The notes below the pieces were generated by a model. It was not told the origin of the DNA, did not search any database, and worked only from the letters and a program-made list of their open reading frames with translations. Below are positions 37,401-46,006 of a DNA stretch of 64,000 bases, piece after piece (position 1 is the stretch's first letter; every line of letters begins with the position of its first letter). The DNA is from Pedobacter segetis (GTDB lineage Bacteria; Bacteroidota; Bacteroidia; Sphingobacteriales; Sphingobacteriaceae): positions 1-64,000 of the forward strand of contig NZ_JAEHFY010000008.1 in the NCBI RefSeq assembly GCF_016623585.1. The letters run 5' to 3'. The translations under genes and the position numbers were made by a program.

Positions 37401-37487
37401 GTTTTAACGCTGCTATTTGGCTTAGCGGTGGAAGCGGCATCTTTTTTACCGCCAATTGGCGGTAAAAAAATATAGCGGACGACGCGA
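37401..37487. repeat. Dispersed foldable intergenic repeat, copy 3
   Basis: The left arm shows TTAGCGGTGGAAGCGGCATC and the right arm ATATAGCGGACGACGCG, around a perfect 28-bp palindrome at 37442-37469 (centre CCAATTGG, flanked by six T and six A). It shares the GGAA.CGGCATC ... ATATAG.GGA layout with copies 1 and 4. It lies after the thioesterase gene. Confidence 0.75.
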
Positions 37488-37510
37488 CCCAGCTTTTTTT
37501 CTAAGCTGGG
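37488..37510 (+). terminator. Terminator-like hairpin next to the repeat
   Basis: CCCAGCTT / AAGCTGGG forms a perfect 8-bp stem with a T-rich loop directly after the repeat copy. It is not followed by a long T-tract, so its strength is uncertain. Confidence 0.45.
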
Positions 37511-37565
37511 GAAGCCCCAAATTAATTTCGGTAAGCTTTTTGATAAAATTATTTAAAAACCAATT

Positions 37566-37766
37566 ATGGAAAACCCTAAAGGCCCAAAAGACTTAAAGAA
37601 TAATGCAGGCGATGTGAAAATAACTAATGTCGATGATAAAACTGTAAATAAAAAAACAGAAAATGTGCATGAAGCCACCAATAAAGAAGAGTGGGCGCAT
37701 GATGTTAACGAGCAGTTTGGTGATGATTTTATTTTACCAGAAGATGAGGACGATGTGAGAAATTAA
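37566..37766 (+). CDS. Small acidic soluble protein, unknown
   Basis: A 66-residue protein, Lys/Asn/Asp/Glu-rich (MENPKGPKDLKNNAGDVK at the start, EQFGDDFILPEDEDDVRN at the end). No domain is recognised and it looks largely disordered. It converges with the 279-residue gene, with which it shares the last four bases TTAA. Coding is plausible because its codon use is normal and it has a sensible start, but a role cannot be given. Confidence 0.5.
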   Translation: MENPKGPKDLKNNAGDVKITNVDDKTVNKKTENVHEATNKEEWAHDVNEQFGDDFILPEDEDDVRN

Positions 37767-38602
37767 TTCAGATCTTTATAAAATATCACTGCTTCTTTAC
37801 CCTCGCTAATGGTGTAAAAGTGTTTGGCATCTTTTGTAAAACCTATCGCTTCGCCTTGTGGCTCTGGTTTGTAAGGTATTATTTTATAAGGTTTTTTGAT
37901 ACAATCTATAAAACTTTCATTAGTTTTTCTGTTCCAATAAAATATATTACCATAAGATTTAATTAAAACCTGGGTCCCGTCTCTAGAAATATCCCCGGCA
38001 GTAATCCATTTTAAATGGATAACTCCCGGAAAAAACAAAGTTGCTTCTTTTTTTAATGTGGTAGGTTTATTAGGTGGGGTATCTATTGCTGCAGAATAAA
38101 CTTTTACGCTATCCTCTCTTTTAGAAACGATATAGATTTTTTTATCCAGTGGGTCAATCATCAAGCATTCTGCATCTTTTGGCCCATCTGGATATTTCAA
38201 TTTTATTTCTTTTGCATTTTTGATATCGATTTTATCTTTGGTCTTATGCGTATTTGGCTCTTCAAATTTATACAAGCTGATGTACTCACGTTTAGCTTTA
38301 TTATCGCCAATATCTCCTACAAATATTTCTGGTTTACCATTTTTCGCATGGTATAATGCAATGTCCTCACAATCTTTAACGTCTTTATGGTAATCTATCG
38401 TAGTTATTTTTTCTCCTTTATTATTGATGAGGTAAACATAACTTTTGTCGCCGCTATCATTATGCACCCACAAAAGATCATCGCTTTTAGTAGAAACAAC
38501 CAATCCCGAAAGCTCGTTGATGTTTTTATCTTGAAGATGATATTCTTGTGCGTAAGAAAAGGTTGCGGCAAAAATGGAAACGATAAAAAATAGATATTTC
38601 AT
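37763..38602 (-). CDS. Exported beta-propeller-like protein, unknown function
   Basis: A 279-residue protein with a signal peptide (MKYLFFIVSIFAATFSYAQ, cleavage after Ala-Gln). It has repeated propeller-like segments (SGDKSYVYLINNKGEKI, VGDIGDNKAKREYISLYKF, SKREDSVKVYSAAIDT) and ends with GEAIGFTKDAKHFYTIS. The pattern resembles SdiA-regulated/phytase-like propellers, but no catalytic residues can be named. Periplasmic or secreted. It is transcribed away from the dCMP-deaminase-like gene, which lies 16 bases upstream and may share its operon. Confidence 0.65.
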   Translation of the reverse strand: MKYLFFIVSIFAATFSYAQEYHLQDKNINELSGLVVSTKSDDLLWVHNDSGDKSYVYLINNKGEKITTIDYHKDVKDCEDIALYHAKNGKPEIFVGDIGDNKAKREYISLYKFEEPNTHKTKDKIDIKNAKEIKLKYPDGPKDAECLMIDPLDKKIYIVSKREDSVKVYSAAIDTPPNKPTTLKKEATLFFPGVIHLKWITAGDISRDGTQVLIKSYGNIFYWNRKTNESFIDCIKKPYKIIPYKPEPQGEAIGFTKDAKHFYTISEGKEAVIFYKDLN

Positions 38603-38618
38603 AATTAAGGGATTAATT

Positions 38619-39071
38619 TTATTCTGTTAACTTAAAGCACCTAACACCAAATTTGTTTAAAAATTCTACGCCTTCATCATTTGGTAAACCTTTGTATTCT
38701 GCATAAGAATGTCTAAACATCACCTCTTTTATCCCCGAAGAGAGGATCAGCCTTGCACAAGCGATACAGGGAGACAAGGTGGTGTACAAAGTTGCGCCCT
38801 GTATTTGTGTGCCGTTTTTTATACCATATAAAATAGCGTTTTCCTCGGCGTGTAACGCCAGAGAACAACTGTTTCTAGAATCTCTTGGGCATCCTTTTTC
38901 TGGCCATTCCTCGTCGCAATTATGGGTGTTTGCAGGTGGGCCGTTGTAGCCAATAGAAATTATACGGGTATCTTTTGTTAAAACTGCGCCCACTTGGTTT
39001 TTTACGCAATGAGAGCGTTTGGCCAAATCAGCGGCCAAATTCATGTATATCTGGTTAAAACTCAAATTCAT
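38619..39071 (-). CDS. dCMP-deaminase-family cytidine/deoxycytidylate deaminase
   Basis: A 150-residue zinc deaminase with HAEENAILYG (catalytic His/Glu, about 84-93) and the PCIACARLI cysteine motif (about 113). The extra C-H motif near the N-terminal (HNCDEEWPEKGC, residues about 50-61) is typical of dCMP deaminases, which bind a second zinc. It would convert dCMP to dUMP for thymidylate synthesis. ComE-type late competence deaminase is the alternative. The ATG follows no strong ribosome site. Sixteen bases separate it from the downstream exported propeller gene. Confidence 0.85.
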   Translation of the reverse strand: MNLSFNQIYMNLAADLAKRSHCVKNQVGAVLTKDTRIISIGYNGPPANTHNCDEEWPEKGCPRDSRNSCSLALHAEENAILYGIKNGTQIQGATLYTTLSPCIACARLILSSGIKEVMFRHSYAEYKGLPNDEGVEFLNKFGVRCFKLTE

Positions 39072-39262
39072 GTGATAACATTATTTTCTGATGTTGCGCA
39101 AAGTAACCTATAAAAATCAATATTAAAATCTCTAACATTTAAAATTTATCATTTCGATGATTGATAGAAACATCCCTCAAATTTCTACGTTTTAAATAAA
39201 TATCTATGTTTTTGCTTCTTAAAATTGCATATTCGCAATGAAGGGATACCAATAAATTATAC

Positions 39263-39892
39263 ATGCTAGAACTTATAGTTTCGGGAATTGGATTAGGGAT
39301 TGTGTTGTCTTTCTTAACAGGCCCCGTATTTTTTGCCCTTATTAAAACAAGTATAGAAAAAGGATTTTACGCTGGGGTTGCACTTGCAAGTGGGGTGGTA
39401 ATCAGTGATTTTATATACATGACCATTACCCTTTTTGGTACCTCGCTATTAAGTTTTGAGAGTACCTACCGTATGCCAATTGGCATTTTGGGAAGTGCCA
39501 TTTTATTGGGTATTGGTTTTTACTACTTATTCAAAAAAATAAAGATAAACTATAAAGATGAGCCATCTAGGCTAAAGCATGCCGGTTATTTTTTTAAAGG
39601 GTTTTTCATGTGCATTTTTAATCCTTTTATCCTTTTGTACTGGATCAGTGTTTCTAGCGGCGTATATTCTGTATATGGCGAACTTACCAGCAAACAAATA
39701 ATCCCTTTTTTTGGTGCTATATTGATTACTCTTTTTTCTATGGATAGCCTAAAAGCTTACCTAGCCCACAAAATGAGATATAAGATAAAAGAGAGGAGCT
39801 TGCAAAACCTAAATAAGATCGCAGGTATTATCATCATTATTTTTGCGCTAAAGCTGATTTACAACCTTATTTTTACGCATACGCTGATATAG
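39263..39892 (+). CDS. LysE-family amino-acid exporter
   Basis: A 209-residue membrane protein with six hydrophobic segments and the family start region GLGIVLSFLTGPVFFALIKTSIEKGF (split as GLGIVLSFLTGPVFF and ALIKTSIEKGF), including the conserved Gly-Pro after the first helix. LysE-type proteins export basic or neutral amino acids; the substrate is unknown here. Monocistronic, flanked by a divergent deaminase and a convergent L,D-transpeptidase-like gene. Confidence 0.8.
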   Translation: MLELIVSGIGLGIVLSFLTGPVFFALIKTSIEKGFYAGVALASGVVISDFIYMTITLFGTSLLSFESTYRMPIGILGSAILLGIGFYYLFKKIKINYKDEPSRLKHAGYFFKGFFMCIFNPFILLYWISVSSGVYSVYGELTSKQIIPFFGAILITLFSMDSLKAYLAHKMRYKIKERSLQNLNKIAGIIIIIFALKLIYNLIFTHTLI

Positions 39893-39954
39893 ATATATCT
39901 ATAACTATTGCCTTTTGTTTGAAAAGCTCAATAGATATTCTTTACAGCGATAAT

Positions 39955-40773
39955 TTAAGAAGTTGGGAAATTTGTTATTGTGGCTAACATCTTCTTTTGA
40001 TCCAGCAAAGCCGATTGATAATTTTCGCTTTTTCCGTTGATGAACAAACAGGTTTTATCTTTTATCAGGTTGATCACTTTCTCGTTAAGTTCTGGTGGTA
40101 CGGCAGGGCAGCCAAAGCTTCTTCCTAATCTACCTGTTTGTTTGATAAAGTTTTCGCTTACGTAATCTGCCCCATGCACTACAATGGCTCTTTCTCTTGC
40201 CAAGTCATTGATCCCCTTGTCTTGTCCATCTAATTTTAGAGATAAGCCATGTTTCCCAAAATAGGTTTCATTGGTTATAAAAAAACCTAGGCTGCTTTTA
40301 TGCGATTCTGCTTGGTTAGAAAACTCGGTAGCCAAATCATAACCGCTTCCTTGCCCATGCGCTACATAAGTGTTCAATAAAAGTTCTTTATTCTGTAAAT
40401 CTACGATCCACATTCTTTTAGAAGTACTTGCTTGGTTAAAATCAATTACGGTTAAAATCTGCTTATCTTCATTTAAGGCATGGCTATTTTTTAAATTTAA
40501 AAAACCGATCAGTGCTTTTTCAAATACCGGCAAGGCTAAATTAGCCTCTTTTAAGCCTGCTTTTTCATAAATATCTGTAACGTAATTAGAAAACAGGATG
40601 TCTTTATGAAGAATGGTGCCAGTAGAATCTAACTGCGTGATTTCGTCTTTCGATATACCTAAAATGGGATCCTTAGCGGTTTTCCAACTGATGTTTAAAA
40701 AGGTAAATAATAGGATAATGCTTAAAACGCTAGTAATGGAATAAACTTTTAATCTTTTTTTTCTTTTGAACAT
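39955..40773 (-). CDS. Murein L,D-transpeptidase-like protein, YkuD-like
   Basis: A 272-residue protein with an N-terminal membrane anchor or signal (VYSITSVLSIILLFTFLNIS). The catalytic motif is seen in IVVHGADYVSE (His) and GRSFGCPAVPPE (Cys about residue 226), the H-x-SxGC arrangement of the catalytic domain family related to L,D-transpeptidases (PF13645 type). It probably crosslinks or edits peptidoglycan in the periplasm. It has no obvious operon partner. Confidence 0.75.
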   Translation of the reverse strand: MFKRKKRLKVYSITSVLSIILLFTFLNISWKTAKDPILGISKDEITQLDSTGTILHKDILFSNYVTDIYEKAGLKEANLALPVFEKALIGFLNLKNSHALNEDKQILTVIDFNQASTSKRMWIVDLQNKELLLNTYVAHGQGSGYDLATEFSNQAESHKSSLGFFITNETYFGKHGLSLKLDGQDKGINDLARERAIVVHGADYVSENFIKQTGRLGRSFGCPAVPPELNEKVINLIKDKTCLFINGKSENYQSALLDQKKMLATITNFPTS

Positions 40774-41079
40774 AAAATTTGTTTTAAAAGGGTAGAAGAT
40801 GGGTTGTTTGTTTATAAATACGATAAAATAGGATTAGTAACCTTCTAAACCTTTATCATGACATAAATCAAACATCCCTAAAAAATTTAATGAATTTGGT
40901 TACTAATTCTTTATTCTTAAAAAGAGAGGTAAGGGTTGATGATGATCGATGTTTATTCCTTCGTAGATGGATTTTAGAACATCAAAAATTTTGTTTAAAA
41001 CGATGTGTATTAAAGTCATAAGAAGAGCTGTTATTTAAACCTTTTTATTATACGTTTAAAATCGGCCTTTATTATAAAC
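40774..41079. other. Intergenic region with a spaced inverted repeat and a possible short ORF
   Basis: These 306 bases hold no recognisable gene. They contain a perfect 10-bp inverted repeat, ATTAGTAACC (40833-40842) and GGTTACTAAT (40898-40907), 55 bases apart, and an ORF of 38 codons on the minus strand (40903-41019) whose 3' end runs into the right arm. They separate two minus-strand genes. Confidence 0.5.
40903..41019 (-). CDS. Possible very short ORF, 38 residues
   Basis: An ATG-started ORF reads MTLIHIVLNKIFDVLKSI, then YEGINIDHHQPLPLFLRIKN and a stop. It has a purine-rich stretch before the ATG and a plausible amphipathic helix, but no homolog is recalled, so coding status is open. 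Confidence 0.3.
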   Translation of the reverse strand: MTLIHIVLNKIFDVLKSIYEGINIDHHQPLPLFLRIKN

Positions 41080-41286
41080 TTAAAAATGGATCTTCAGATC
41101 ATCATGGTGATGATTTTTTGTTCCTTCTTCTCTGTTCTTCCTTTTAGAGAACAAAGCCAGAAAAAAAGCTATCAAGCTCAATTCTAGCAGGATAGTTCTA
41201 ACTAAAAGAGAGCAACCAAATGAAGCGATCACATTGATTAACGATCCTATCAATAAAGTAAAGATTAAAGCCCTGTATCGGTACAT
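41080..41286 (-). CDS. Small hydrophobic membrane protein, unknown
   Basis: A 68-residue ORF with two hydrophobic stretches (ALIFTLLIGSLINVIASFG and LLELSLIAFFLALF) and a charged tail with a His cluster (NHHHDDLKIHF). It could be a small two-helix membrane protein. There is no recognised family; a competing plus-strand ORF overlaps its 5' end, which lowers confidence. Confidence 0.4.
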   Translation of the reverse strand: MYRYRALIFTLLIGSLINVIASFGCSLLVRTILLELSLIAFFLALFSKRKNREEGTKNHHHDDLKIHF

Positions 41287-41420
41287 AAAATTAAATTTAA
41301 CTTTATACTCTACGATAGCTGTCTTAGAAGGTTACATCAATTTAATTTTTGATCTAAATAGATTTTTCAAAACTCAAAATAACTGCCCTAAAATTATAGT
41401 TTCTATGATTTATAAATAAA

Positions 41421-41464
41421 AAAAGGTAAAAAAAAGGACATATTTTTGCCTTCGTTTACCTTTT
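41421..41464 (-). terminator. Terminator of glyS
   Basis: AAAAGGTAAA / TTTACCTTTT is a perfect 10-bp stem with a 24-base AT-rich loop, about 25 bases after the glyS stop on the minus strand. Confidence 0.6.
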
Positions 41465-41488
41465 AATTTCGATGCTTATAAAGTTTCT

Positions 41489-42976
41489 CTAATTTGTGGT
41501 CAATAGATTTTTCCAACTTACTAGATTACCAATTATCTGCTGTAAATCTGCAATGGCAACCCTTTCTTGCTCCATACTATCGCGATGGCGTATGGTAACC
41601 GTGTTGTTATCTAATGTTTCATAATCTACGGTAATGCAAAAAGGAGTACCAATGGCATCTTGCCGGCGATAGCGTTTGCCGATAGAATCTTTCTCGTCAT
41701 AAGCCATGTTAAAGTCAAGCTTTAGTTGATCCATAATTTCACGGGCTTTTTCTGGTAATCCGTCTTTTTTGGTTAAAGGTAAAACAGCCGCTTTGTACGG
41801 CGATAATGCAGGGTGTAGTTTCAAAACAGACCGAGAATCTTGCTTTTCATCTGTGCTTAAATCTTGCTCTTCAAAAGCGTTAATCAAGGTTACTAGAAAG
41901 AAACGATCTAAACCAATAGAGGTTTCTATTACATAAGGCACATAATTGCCATAAGGCTTATTGGTTTGGGGGTTTACTTCTGCATCAAAATATTGCATTT
42001 TTTTGCCAGAAAATTCTTGGTGCTGGCTCAGATCAAAATCTGTTCTTGAGTGTATGCCCTCAACTTCTTTAAAACCAAAAGGGAATTCATACTCAATATC
42101 TACGGCGGCATTGGCATAATGCGCCAATTTTGCATGATCATGAAATTTATAGTTGGAAGGCTCTGTGCCTAAAGCCAAATGCCATTTTAAACGCGTTTCT
42201 TTCCATTTGTTATACCATTCCATTTCTGTACCGGGGCGAACAAAGAATTGCATTTCCATTTGTTCAAACTCACGCATACGCATAATAAACTGGCGGGCAA
42301 TCACTTCATTTCTAAAAGCCTTGCCAATTTGTGCAATCCCGAAGGGGATTTTCATCCTGCCAGATTTTTGAACGTTTAAAAAGTTAACAAAAATACCCTG
42401 GGCCGTCTCTGGGCGTAGGTAAACTTCTTCGGCACCTTCTGCCATGGCACCAAACTGGGTGGCAAACATCAAATTAAATTGGCGTACATCTGTCCAGTTA
42501 CAGGTTTTAGAAATTGGGCATTGTATCTTGTGCTCTTCTATCAATTCTTTTAACCGTGGCAAATCTTCCGCTTTAAGCGCATTATCCATTTCTGTTTGTA
42601 GGCTTTCGGCTTTTTGTACCTCTCCTTCCGTTTCATAAGCAGAAATCTTTTCTTCTAATAATTGATCTGCCCGGTAGCGTTTGTTAGAATCTTTGTTATC
42701 GATCATAGGATCGTTAAATCCGTCCACATGGCCGCTGGCTTTCCAAGTTTTTGGGTGCATAAATATCGCTGCATCAATGCCCACTATATTCTCGTTCATC
42801 TGTACCATGGCTTTCCACCAATAAGTTTTGATGTTGTTCTTAAGTTCGGAACCTAGTTGCCCATAGTCATAAACGGCACTTAAACCGTCATATATTTCGC
42901 TGCTTTGGAAAACAAAACCGTATTCTTTAGCGTGGGAGATTACATTTTTGAAAATTTCTTCGTTATTATTTGCCAT
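41489..42976 (-). CDS. glyS: Glycyl-tRNA synthetase, dimeric alpha2 type
   Basis: A 495-residue class II synthetase. Motif 2 lies in IGKAFRNEVIARQFIMRMREFEQMEMQFF (split as IGKAFRNEVIARQF and MRMREFEQMEMQFF), motif 3 in YVIETSIGLDRFFL, and the N-terminal catalytic region has LRPETAQGIFVNF and the anticodon-binding domain begins near 400 (HPALSPYKAAVLPL). It charges tRNA-Gly; the single-chain type differs from the alpha2-beta2 enzyme of many bacteria. A -7 box (TATATTTG, minus strand, 42984-42991) lies only seven bases before the ATG, so the mRNA may be leaderless. Confidence 0.95.
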   Translation of the reverse strand: MANNNEEIFKNVISHAKEYGFVFQSSEIYDGLSAVYDYGQLGSELKNNIKTYWWKAMVQMNENIVGIDAAIFMHPKTWKASGHVDGFNDPMIDNKDSNKRYRADQLLEEKISAYETEGEVQKAESLQTEMDNALKAEDLPRLKELIEEHKIQCPISKTCNWTDVRQFNLMFATQFGAMAEGAEEVYLRPETAQGIFVNFLNVQKSGRMKIPFGIAQIGKAFRNEVIARQFIMRMREFEQMEMQFFVRPGTEMEWYNKWKETRLKWHLALGTEPSNYKFHDHAKLAHYANAAVDIEYEFPFGFKEVEGIHSRTDFDLSQHQEFSGKKMQYFDAEVNPQTNKPYGNYVPYVIETSIGLDRFFLVTLINAFEEQDLSTDEKQDSRSVLKLHPALSPYKAAVLPLTKKDGLPEKAREIMDQLKLDFNMAYDEKDSIGKRYRRQDAIGTPFCITVDYETLDNNTVTIRHRDSMEQERVAIADLQQIIGNLVSWKNLLTTN

Positions 42977-42983
42977 GATGCTG

Positions 42984-42991
42984 CAAATATA
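42984..42991 (-). promoter_or_regulatory. -7 box of glyS
   Basis: On the minus strand TATATTTG ends seven bases before the ATG. The -33 element is not a clean TTTG. Confidence 0.5.
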
Positions 42992-43047
42992 GCATAGAGT
43001 TGAATGTTTGCTAAAAAATGAGGATTTATTTTAAAGAAAATAGTTGA

Positions 43048-43620
43048 TTAAAAAGAAGTCCTTGTTCCAGAACTGATGCTTATCATGCGGCTTAAACCGT
43101 TGTAAAAACCTATGTCATAACCTTGAAAATCAATACCTATATCAACAGAAGTTTTATTGAAACCAAAGAACTCGTCATTGCTTAAAGATGTGCTTACGCT
43201 AAAGCAATCGGTATAGGTAAAATCGCTAGATTTTGGATTGAGAGGGAAAACCCAACTTAATCTATTGCTTAAAGATTGCGATGCCGTTAATGGGTTTTTA
43301 CCTATTCTTTTAATTTCCATTTCTGTAGATGGCCCTGCAAATAAAGATAGCCTGGCCCCTTTGTTAACAGGAGATTTTATGAAAACGGCATTAATTTGCG
43401 GACCTGCATATAAATGGTTTGCTATCTTTTTGTTATAACCAAAATTTACGCCCATTAATGTTTTTATGCTGGTTGCAGACGATAAAGTAGCCACATTGAT
43501 GTCCAAACCTACAAATACGTATCCGCTTTTTTGATCAACCGTTTGGCCGTAAGAAGAATTAAACCCGAGAAAAAAAAAGAATAAAATAACCGGTTTTAGA
43601 AGGTAAAATCTTATTTTCAT
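43048..43620 (-). CDS. Exported protein, possible small beta-barrel, unknown
   Basis: A 190-residue protein with a signal peptide (LLKPVILFFFFLGFNSSYGQT; cleavage after Gly-Gln). The mature part alternates hydrophobic and polar residues (YVFVGLDINVATLSSATSI, LYAGPQINAVFIKSP, SVDIGIDFQGYDIGFYNG), which looks like short outer-membrane beta-strands. No family is recognised. It is a single gene in front of the S1/P1-like gene. Confidence 0.6.
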   Translation of the reverse strand: MKIRFYLLKPVILFFFFLGFNSSYGQTVDQKSGYVFVGLDINVATLSSATSIKTLMGVNFGYNKKIANHLYAGPQINAVFIKSPVNKGARLSLFAGPSTEMEIKRIGKNPLTASQSLSNRLSWVFPLNPKSSDFTYTDCFSVSTSLSNDEFFGFNKTSVDIGIDFQGYDIGFYNGLSRMISISSGTRTSF

Positions 43621-43687
43621 ACAATAGATATTTGGCCATTGTACGTTAATGGGTTATGTTAGGTTATATAAAATGTTTTATTTTAAT

Positions 43688-44653
43688 CTAATTTTCTGGC
43701 CTGCCTAAGGCCTTTCCCTTAAGGTAAAGTTGCTCTTCTTTCTCTGTCTTCTTTTTCTCTTCTAAAGTGATGGTTTCTTTGATCAGGTTTTTCATATCTG
43801 GTTGCCCGGCATCTACCCAGGCAGAGTACCAAAAACTCCCCACGTCTAAAATAGAGCTGCGCATTTGCCTTTCTACCATGCCATTCAATGCGTCGTGGTA
43901 TGCTTTGGCGTATGCGATAGAATATTCTTTAATTACCCGGTTGTTGCGTTCGTTAAAAGTATATTTCCTATCGGCGGGGAAACTTTTGCTAAGGTTTTTT
44001 TCTATGGTAAGGGTAGAATCTAGCATTGTGTTGGTATGCTCCACAATGTCCCAAGCCTTATTTAAAGGATCATTGATGTATTTTGCCTTCCCTACAAAAT
44101 AATCATAATCATCTGCAAAAAGTTCTGGCAACCTGCTTTCCCACAAACCATGTATGCCAACTTGGTTGGTCATTTGTCCGTTATAATTTTCTGATGTATG
44201 CAAAGGCACATGGGCATCTGCAATATAATGCCCCAGATTATCAGAATATTTTAGTATCAGAATAGAATCCCTATTTTTAAAGGCATAAACCAATTTGGTA
44301 TAAGTTCTTTGTATTTGCCAAGGAACAATTCCGTAAGCATATAAAGTGTCTTCAGATAATTTTGCGGCCGCTTCTTTCCAATTTCTAGGGATTACCTTAA
44401 AAGGCTCTTTGCCGTAATGGTCTGCATCTAAATAATGTCTCGGGGCCTCTAAAGAATCGGCATAACGGCGTTTATCGGGATCAACCGCATGTTCTGTAAT
44501 GTAATTGATGTTGCTTTTGTAAAAGCCTATCAAATCGCCCGGGAGGGTAAAAACCGCCAATCTATTGATCCTCATATGGGCAAAAAAGCCCCAAGAAGAA
44601 AAAAGCATTAAACAAGGTATTAAAAGCAATAAAAAGCAATTTCTAATTTTCAT
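43688..44653 (-). CDS. S1/P1 nuclease or zinc-phospholipase-C-like hydrolase
   Basis: A 321-residue protein with a signal peptide (LLLLIPCLMLFSSWGFFAHMRIN). The mature N-terminus begins WGFFAHMRI, the helix start of trinuclear-zinc hydrolases of the S1/P1 and phospholipase C fold. Other metal ligands appear in HYLDADHYG, DNLGHYIADAHVPLHTSENY and the Asp-His motifs. It would cleave phosphodiesters in the periplasm or outside. Nuclease versus phospholipase cannot be decided from the sequence. Monocistronic. Confidence 0.75.
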   Translation of the reverse strand: MKIRNCFLLLLIPCLMLFSSWGFFAHMRINRLAVFTLPGDLIGFYKSNINYITEHAVDPDKRRYADSLEAPRHYLDADHYGKEPFKVIPRNWKEAAAKLSEDTLYAYGIVPWQIQRTYTKLVYAFKNRDSILILKYSDNLGHYIADAHVPLHTSENYNGQMTNQVGIHGLWESRLPELFADDYDYFVGKAKYINDPLNKAWDIVEHTNTMLDSTLTIEKNLSKSFPADRKYTFNERNNRVIKEYSIAYAKAYHDALNGMVERQMRSSILDVGSFWYSAWVDAGQPDMKNLIKETITLEEKKKTEKEEQLYLKGKALGRPEN

Positions 44654-44720
44654 GTTATAAAATTAAACTAAGCTATTCATATATCGGACAAAAAAAGCAT
44701 TAATTTTTTTTAATTTTCAA

Positions 44721-44751
44721 TTTGTATTTAAAATTATTCAACCTATATTTG
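44721..44751 (+). promoter_or_regulatory. Promoter of rpsT (perfect consensus)
   Basis: TTTG (44721-44724), 19 bases, TATATTTG (44744-44751). The leader to the ATG at 44798 is about 40 bases and AT-rich. Confidence 0.85.
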
Positions 44752-44797
44752 CATCCCCTAATAAAGGGATATTAATCAAAGGAATAAAAAGCTTACA

Positions 44798-45049
44798 ATG
44801 GCAAATCATAAATCGGCATTAAAAAGAATCAGAGCTAACGCTACTAAACGTTTACGTAACAGGTATCAAGCAAAAACTACCAGAACTTTTATCAAAAGGT
44901 TGCGTAATGCGGTTTCTAAAGAAGAAGCAATTGCTTTATTGCCAAAAGTTACTTCTATGCTAGATCGCTTGGCAAAGAAAAATGTAATCCATAAAAATAA
45001 AGCAGCTAATAATAAGTCTAAACTTACTAAGTTCGTAAACTCTTTATAG
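44798..45049 (+). CDS. rpsT: 30S ribosomal protein S20
   Basis: An 83-residue, very basic protein (MANHKSALKRIRANATKRLRNRY split as MANHKSALKRIRANATKR and LRNRY; ending KNKAANNKSKLTKFVNSL) that matches S20, which binds the 5' domain of 16S rRNA. Full length, with its own promoter and terminator. Confidence 0.96.
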   Translation: MANHKSALKRIRANATKRLRNRYQAKTTRTFIKRLRNAVSKEEAIALLPKVTSMLDRLAKKNVIHKNKAANNKSKLTKFVNSL

Positions 45050-45066
45050 GTTCTCAAAAACATTTT

Positions 45067-45103
45067 AAAAAAGCAGGATTCTTAAAAGTGTCCTGCTTTT
45101 TTT
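45067..45103 (+). terminator. Terminator of rpsT
   Basis: AAAAGCAGGA / TCCTGCTTTT stem with a 12-base loop and a T-tract, 18 bases after the rpsT stop. Confidence 0.9.
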
Positions 45104-45270
45104 ATTGCAAGAATTTGGACGTTTACGCCAGCCGGCGGATGGCTAACCACAATAGTAACGATGAAAAATCGGCGGTCGGTGTTCCTGTTTTTATGTAAAG
45201 TTATTATTTAAAACCAAGAACCCCCTAATCCGCTACTTTAAAATCCCCGTCTTTTTATCTACCTTGGTTT

Positions 45271-45972
45271 ATGGATTTCCCTTACCAACAGAAGTTTACC
45301 ATAAAAGCTTGGGCAGAAGAAGACAGGCCAAGAGAAAAGCTTTTGCAACACGGCAGAAGAACACTATCCGATGCAGAGCTGATCGCCATTTTAATTGGTT
45401 CGGGTTCTACAACCGAGTCGGCGGTAGAACTCAGCAAAAGAATTCTCCATTCTTGCCAAAACGATATTAATTTACTCGGCAAATTATCGGTACAGGAACT
45501 TTGTAAGTTTAAAGGCATCGGTGAGGCCAAGGCCATTTCAATTATTGCTGCTTTAGAACTGGGGCGAAGGAGAAAAGAAATTGAATTGCCGCCCATCCAA
45601 AAAATAAACACATCTAAGGATATTTTTAATGTGCTATTGCCTTATTACAAAGATCTAACGCATGAAGAGTTTTGGATCTTGATCTTGGCAAAATCAAATA
45701 AGTTGACACATAAGATCCTGATCTCTAAAGGTGGGCAAGCCGGAACTATCGTTGACTCAAAAATAGTTTTTAAAGCAGCTTTAGATAATAATGCGGCCAA
45801 TATTATTTTGAGCCATAACCATCCTTCGGGTAACCTAAAACCTAGCCAAGCCGATATATCTTTAACAAAAAAACTGGTTGCGGCGGGTAGGCTAATGGAT
45901 ATTGGTGTTTTGGACCATGTGATCATCACTGATGATGGTTTTTATAGTTTTGCAGACGAGGGCATACTTTAG
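45271..45972 (+). CDS. radC: RadC/DUF2466 JAMM-domain protein
   Basis: A 233-residue protein with an N-terminal helix-hairpin-helix region (LSVQELCKFKGIGEAKAISII, about 68-88) and a C-terminal JAB/JAMM domain whose metal motif is SHNHPSGNLKPSQAD (about 180-194). The name RadC is historical; the family is not proven to repair DNA and some members help phage-defence or transformation systems. It starts with ATG at 45271. Downstream is a Uma2 gene with its own promoter. Confidence 0.88.
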   Translation: MDFPYQQKFTIKAWAEEDRPREKLLQHGRRTLSDAELIAILIGSGSTTESAVELSKRILHSCQNDINLLGKLSVQELCKFKGIGEAKAISIIAALELGRRRKEIELPPIQKINTSKDIFNVLLPYYKDLTHEEFWILILAKSNKLTHKILISKGGQAGTIVDSKIVFKAALDNNAANIILSHNHPSGNLKPSQADISLTKKLVAAGRLMDIGVLDHVIITDDGFYSFADEGIL

Positions 45973-45983
45973 CTAATTAATTG

Positions 45984-45991
45984 TATTTTTG
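45984..45991 (+). promoter_or_regulatory. -7 box of the Uma2 gene
   Basis: TATTTTTG matches TAnnTTTG and ends 15 bases before the ATG at 46007. It overlaps the TTG that would begin the longest ORF. Confidence 0.5.
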
Positions 45992-46006
45992 ATTAGAGAT
46001 TTTATT

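Noticed and set aside
37566-37766. Small acidic ORF considered as an antitoxin
   Set aside because: No toxin-like partner is adjacent; the neighbour on the opposite strand is an exported propeller protein.
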